Shown: piece after piece, positions 13,969 to 14,172 of the stretch | Layout of the letters: every line of letters starts with the position of its first letter | How positions within the stretch are numbered: position 1 is the first letter of the stretch | NCBI GenBank assembly: GCA_003500165.1 | Contig: DNSZ01000082.1 | Location: forward strand, 1 to 14,172 | Length of the DNA stretch: 14,172 bases | Direction: 5' to 3' | From: Paracoccaceae bacterium | GTDB lineage: Bacteria > Pseudomonadota > Alphaproteobacteria > Rhodobacterales > Rhodobacteraceae | Made by a program: the position numbers and the translations under genes | Notes under the pieces: generated by a model | Databases searched by the model: none | Told to the model about the DNA's origin: nothing | The model's input: the letters and a program-made list of their open reading frames with translations, nothing else

Positions 13969-14172
13969 ATGGTGCAACGGCTGGACTACCTATCCGAAAC
14001 CCCGTCGCAGACGGCGGGGCCCTATGTTCATATCGGGCTGGCGCCGGGGGCGGCGGGGTTCTCGATCTTCGACCGCGAGCTTGGCCACGACATTGCCGGG
14101 CAGCATGCGGCCGGCGAGCGCATCCGTGTCGAGGGGACGATCCATGACGCCGCCGGCGCGCCGCTGCGCGAT
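13969..14172 (+). CDS. pcaG: Protocatechuate 3,4-dioxygenase, alpha subunit (3'-truncated by the window)
   Basis: The first 68 codons are present. The protein begins MVQRLDYLSETPSQTAGPYV and continues with HIGLAP, the conserved N-terminal arm of PcaG. That arm packs against PcaH and contributes to the active-site cleft. The start lies three bases after the pcaH stop, with AGGGGG about eight bases ahead. The rest, and any following pcaB, are beyond the window. The short sequence agrees with the family throughout and the location after pcaH is decisive. Confidence 0.94.
   Translation, partial: MVQRLDYLSETPSQTAGPYVHIGLAPGAAGFSIFDRELGHDIAGQHAAGERIRVEGTIHDAAGAPLRD

Noticed and set aside
1..14172. 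Search for CRISPR repeats, insertion sequences, tRNA/rRNA genes, toxin-antitoxin pairs or phage genes
   Set aside because: I saw no direct-repeat array, terminal inverted repeats, transposase, integrase or tRNA-like cloverleaf. Coding style appears uniform, with no clear sign of recent transfer.

Overview
The window is high-GC DNA packed with genes. Gene families, the pca gene order and many 4-nt stop/start overlaps point to an alphaproteobacterium, most likely of the Rhodobacterales/Paracoccaceae type. The taxonomic call is an inference from style and synteny; no rRNA or tRNA gene is visible. Thirteen protein-coding genes are supported, two of them cut by the window edges. I see no mobile element, CRISPR array, integrase or RNA gene.

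Region 1 (1-4152, + strand) is an RND multidrug-type efflux pair: the 3' part of a periplasmic adaptor gene, then a complete 1041-residue inner-membrane permease six bases later. No outer-membrane channel gene follows. A strong hairpin at 4166-4192 lies between this pair and the convergent next operon.

Region 2 (10757 down to 4213, - strand) is a six-gene surface-polysaccharide operon. In transcription order it holds an SDR sugar-nucleotide reductase/epimerase, a small initiating phosphoglycosyl transferase, a membrane-bound UDP-sugar 4,6-dehydratase (WbpM/CapD/PglF type), a YjbH-like outer-membrane protein, a YjbF/GfcB-like lipoprotein and a 77-residue secreted YjbE/GfcA-like protein. Three junctions are 4-nt stop/start overlaps. 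The first three enzymes look like a set that makes a 6-deoxy-HexNAc nucleotide sugar and loads it onto the lipid carrier (UDP-QuiNAc is the best guess). The last three resemble the Escherichia coli yjbEFGH / gfcABCD exopolysaccharide secretion set, but with no YjbG/GfcC gene and with the small gene at the far end. No flippase, polymerase, Wza or Wzc gene is in view.

Region 3 (10861-14172, + strand) is a 4-hydroxybenzoate/protocatechuate catabolic operon: pobA, pcaD, pcaC, pcaH and the start of pcaG. PobA makes protocatechuate, PcaGH opens the ring, and PcaC and PcaD act further down the beta-ketoadipate branch. The cycloisomerase pcaB and a regulator (PcaQ or PobR) are not in the window and may lie beyond the right edge or elsewhere.

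Regions 2 and 3 are divergent and share a 103-bp spacer (10758-10860). No stretch longer than about 300 bases lacks a gene. Each system is made of recognisable families. The most unusual part is the composition and order of the polysaccharide operon, above all the Yjb/Gfc module without its third member.
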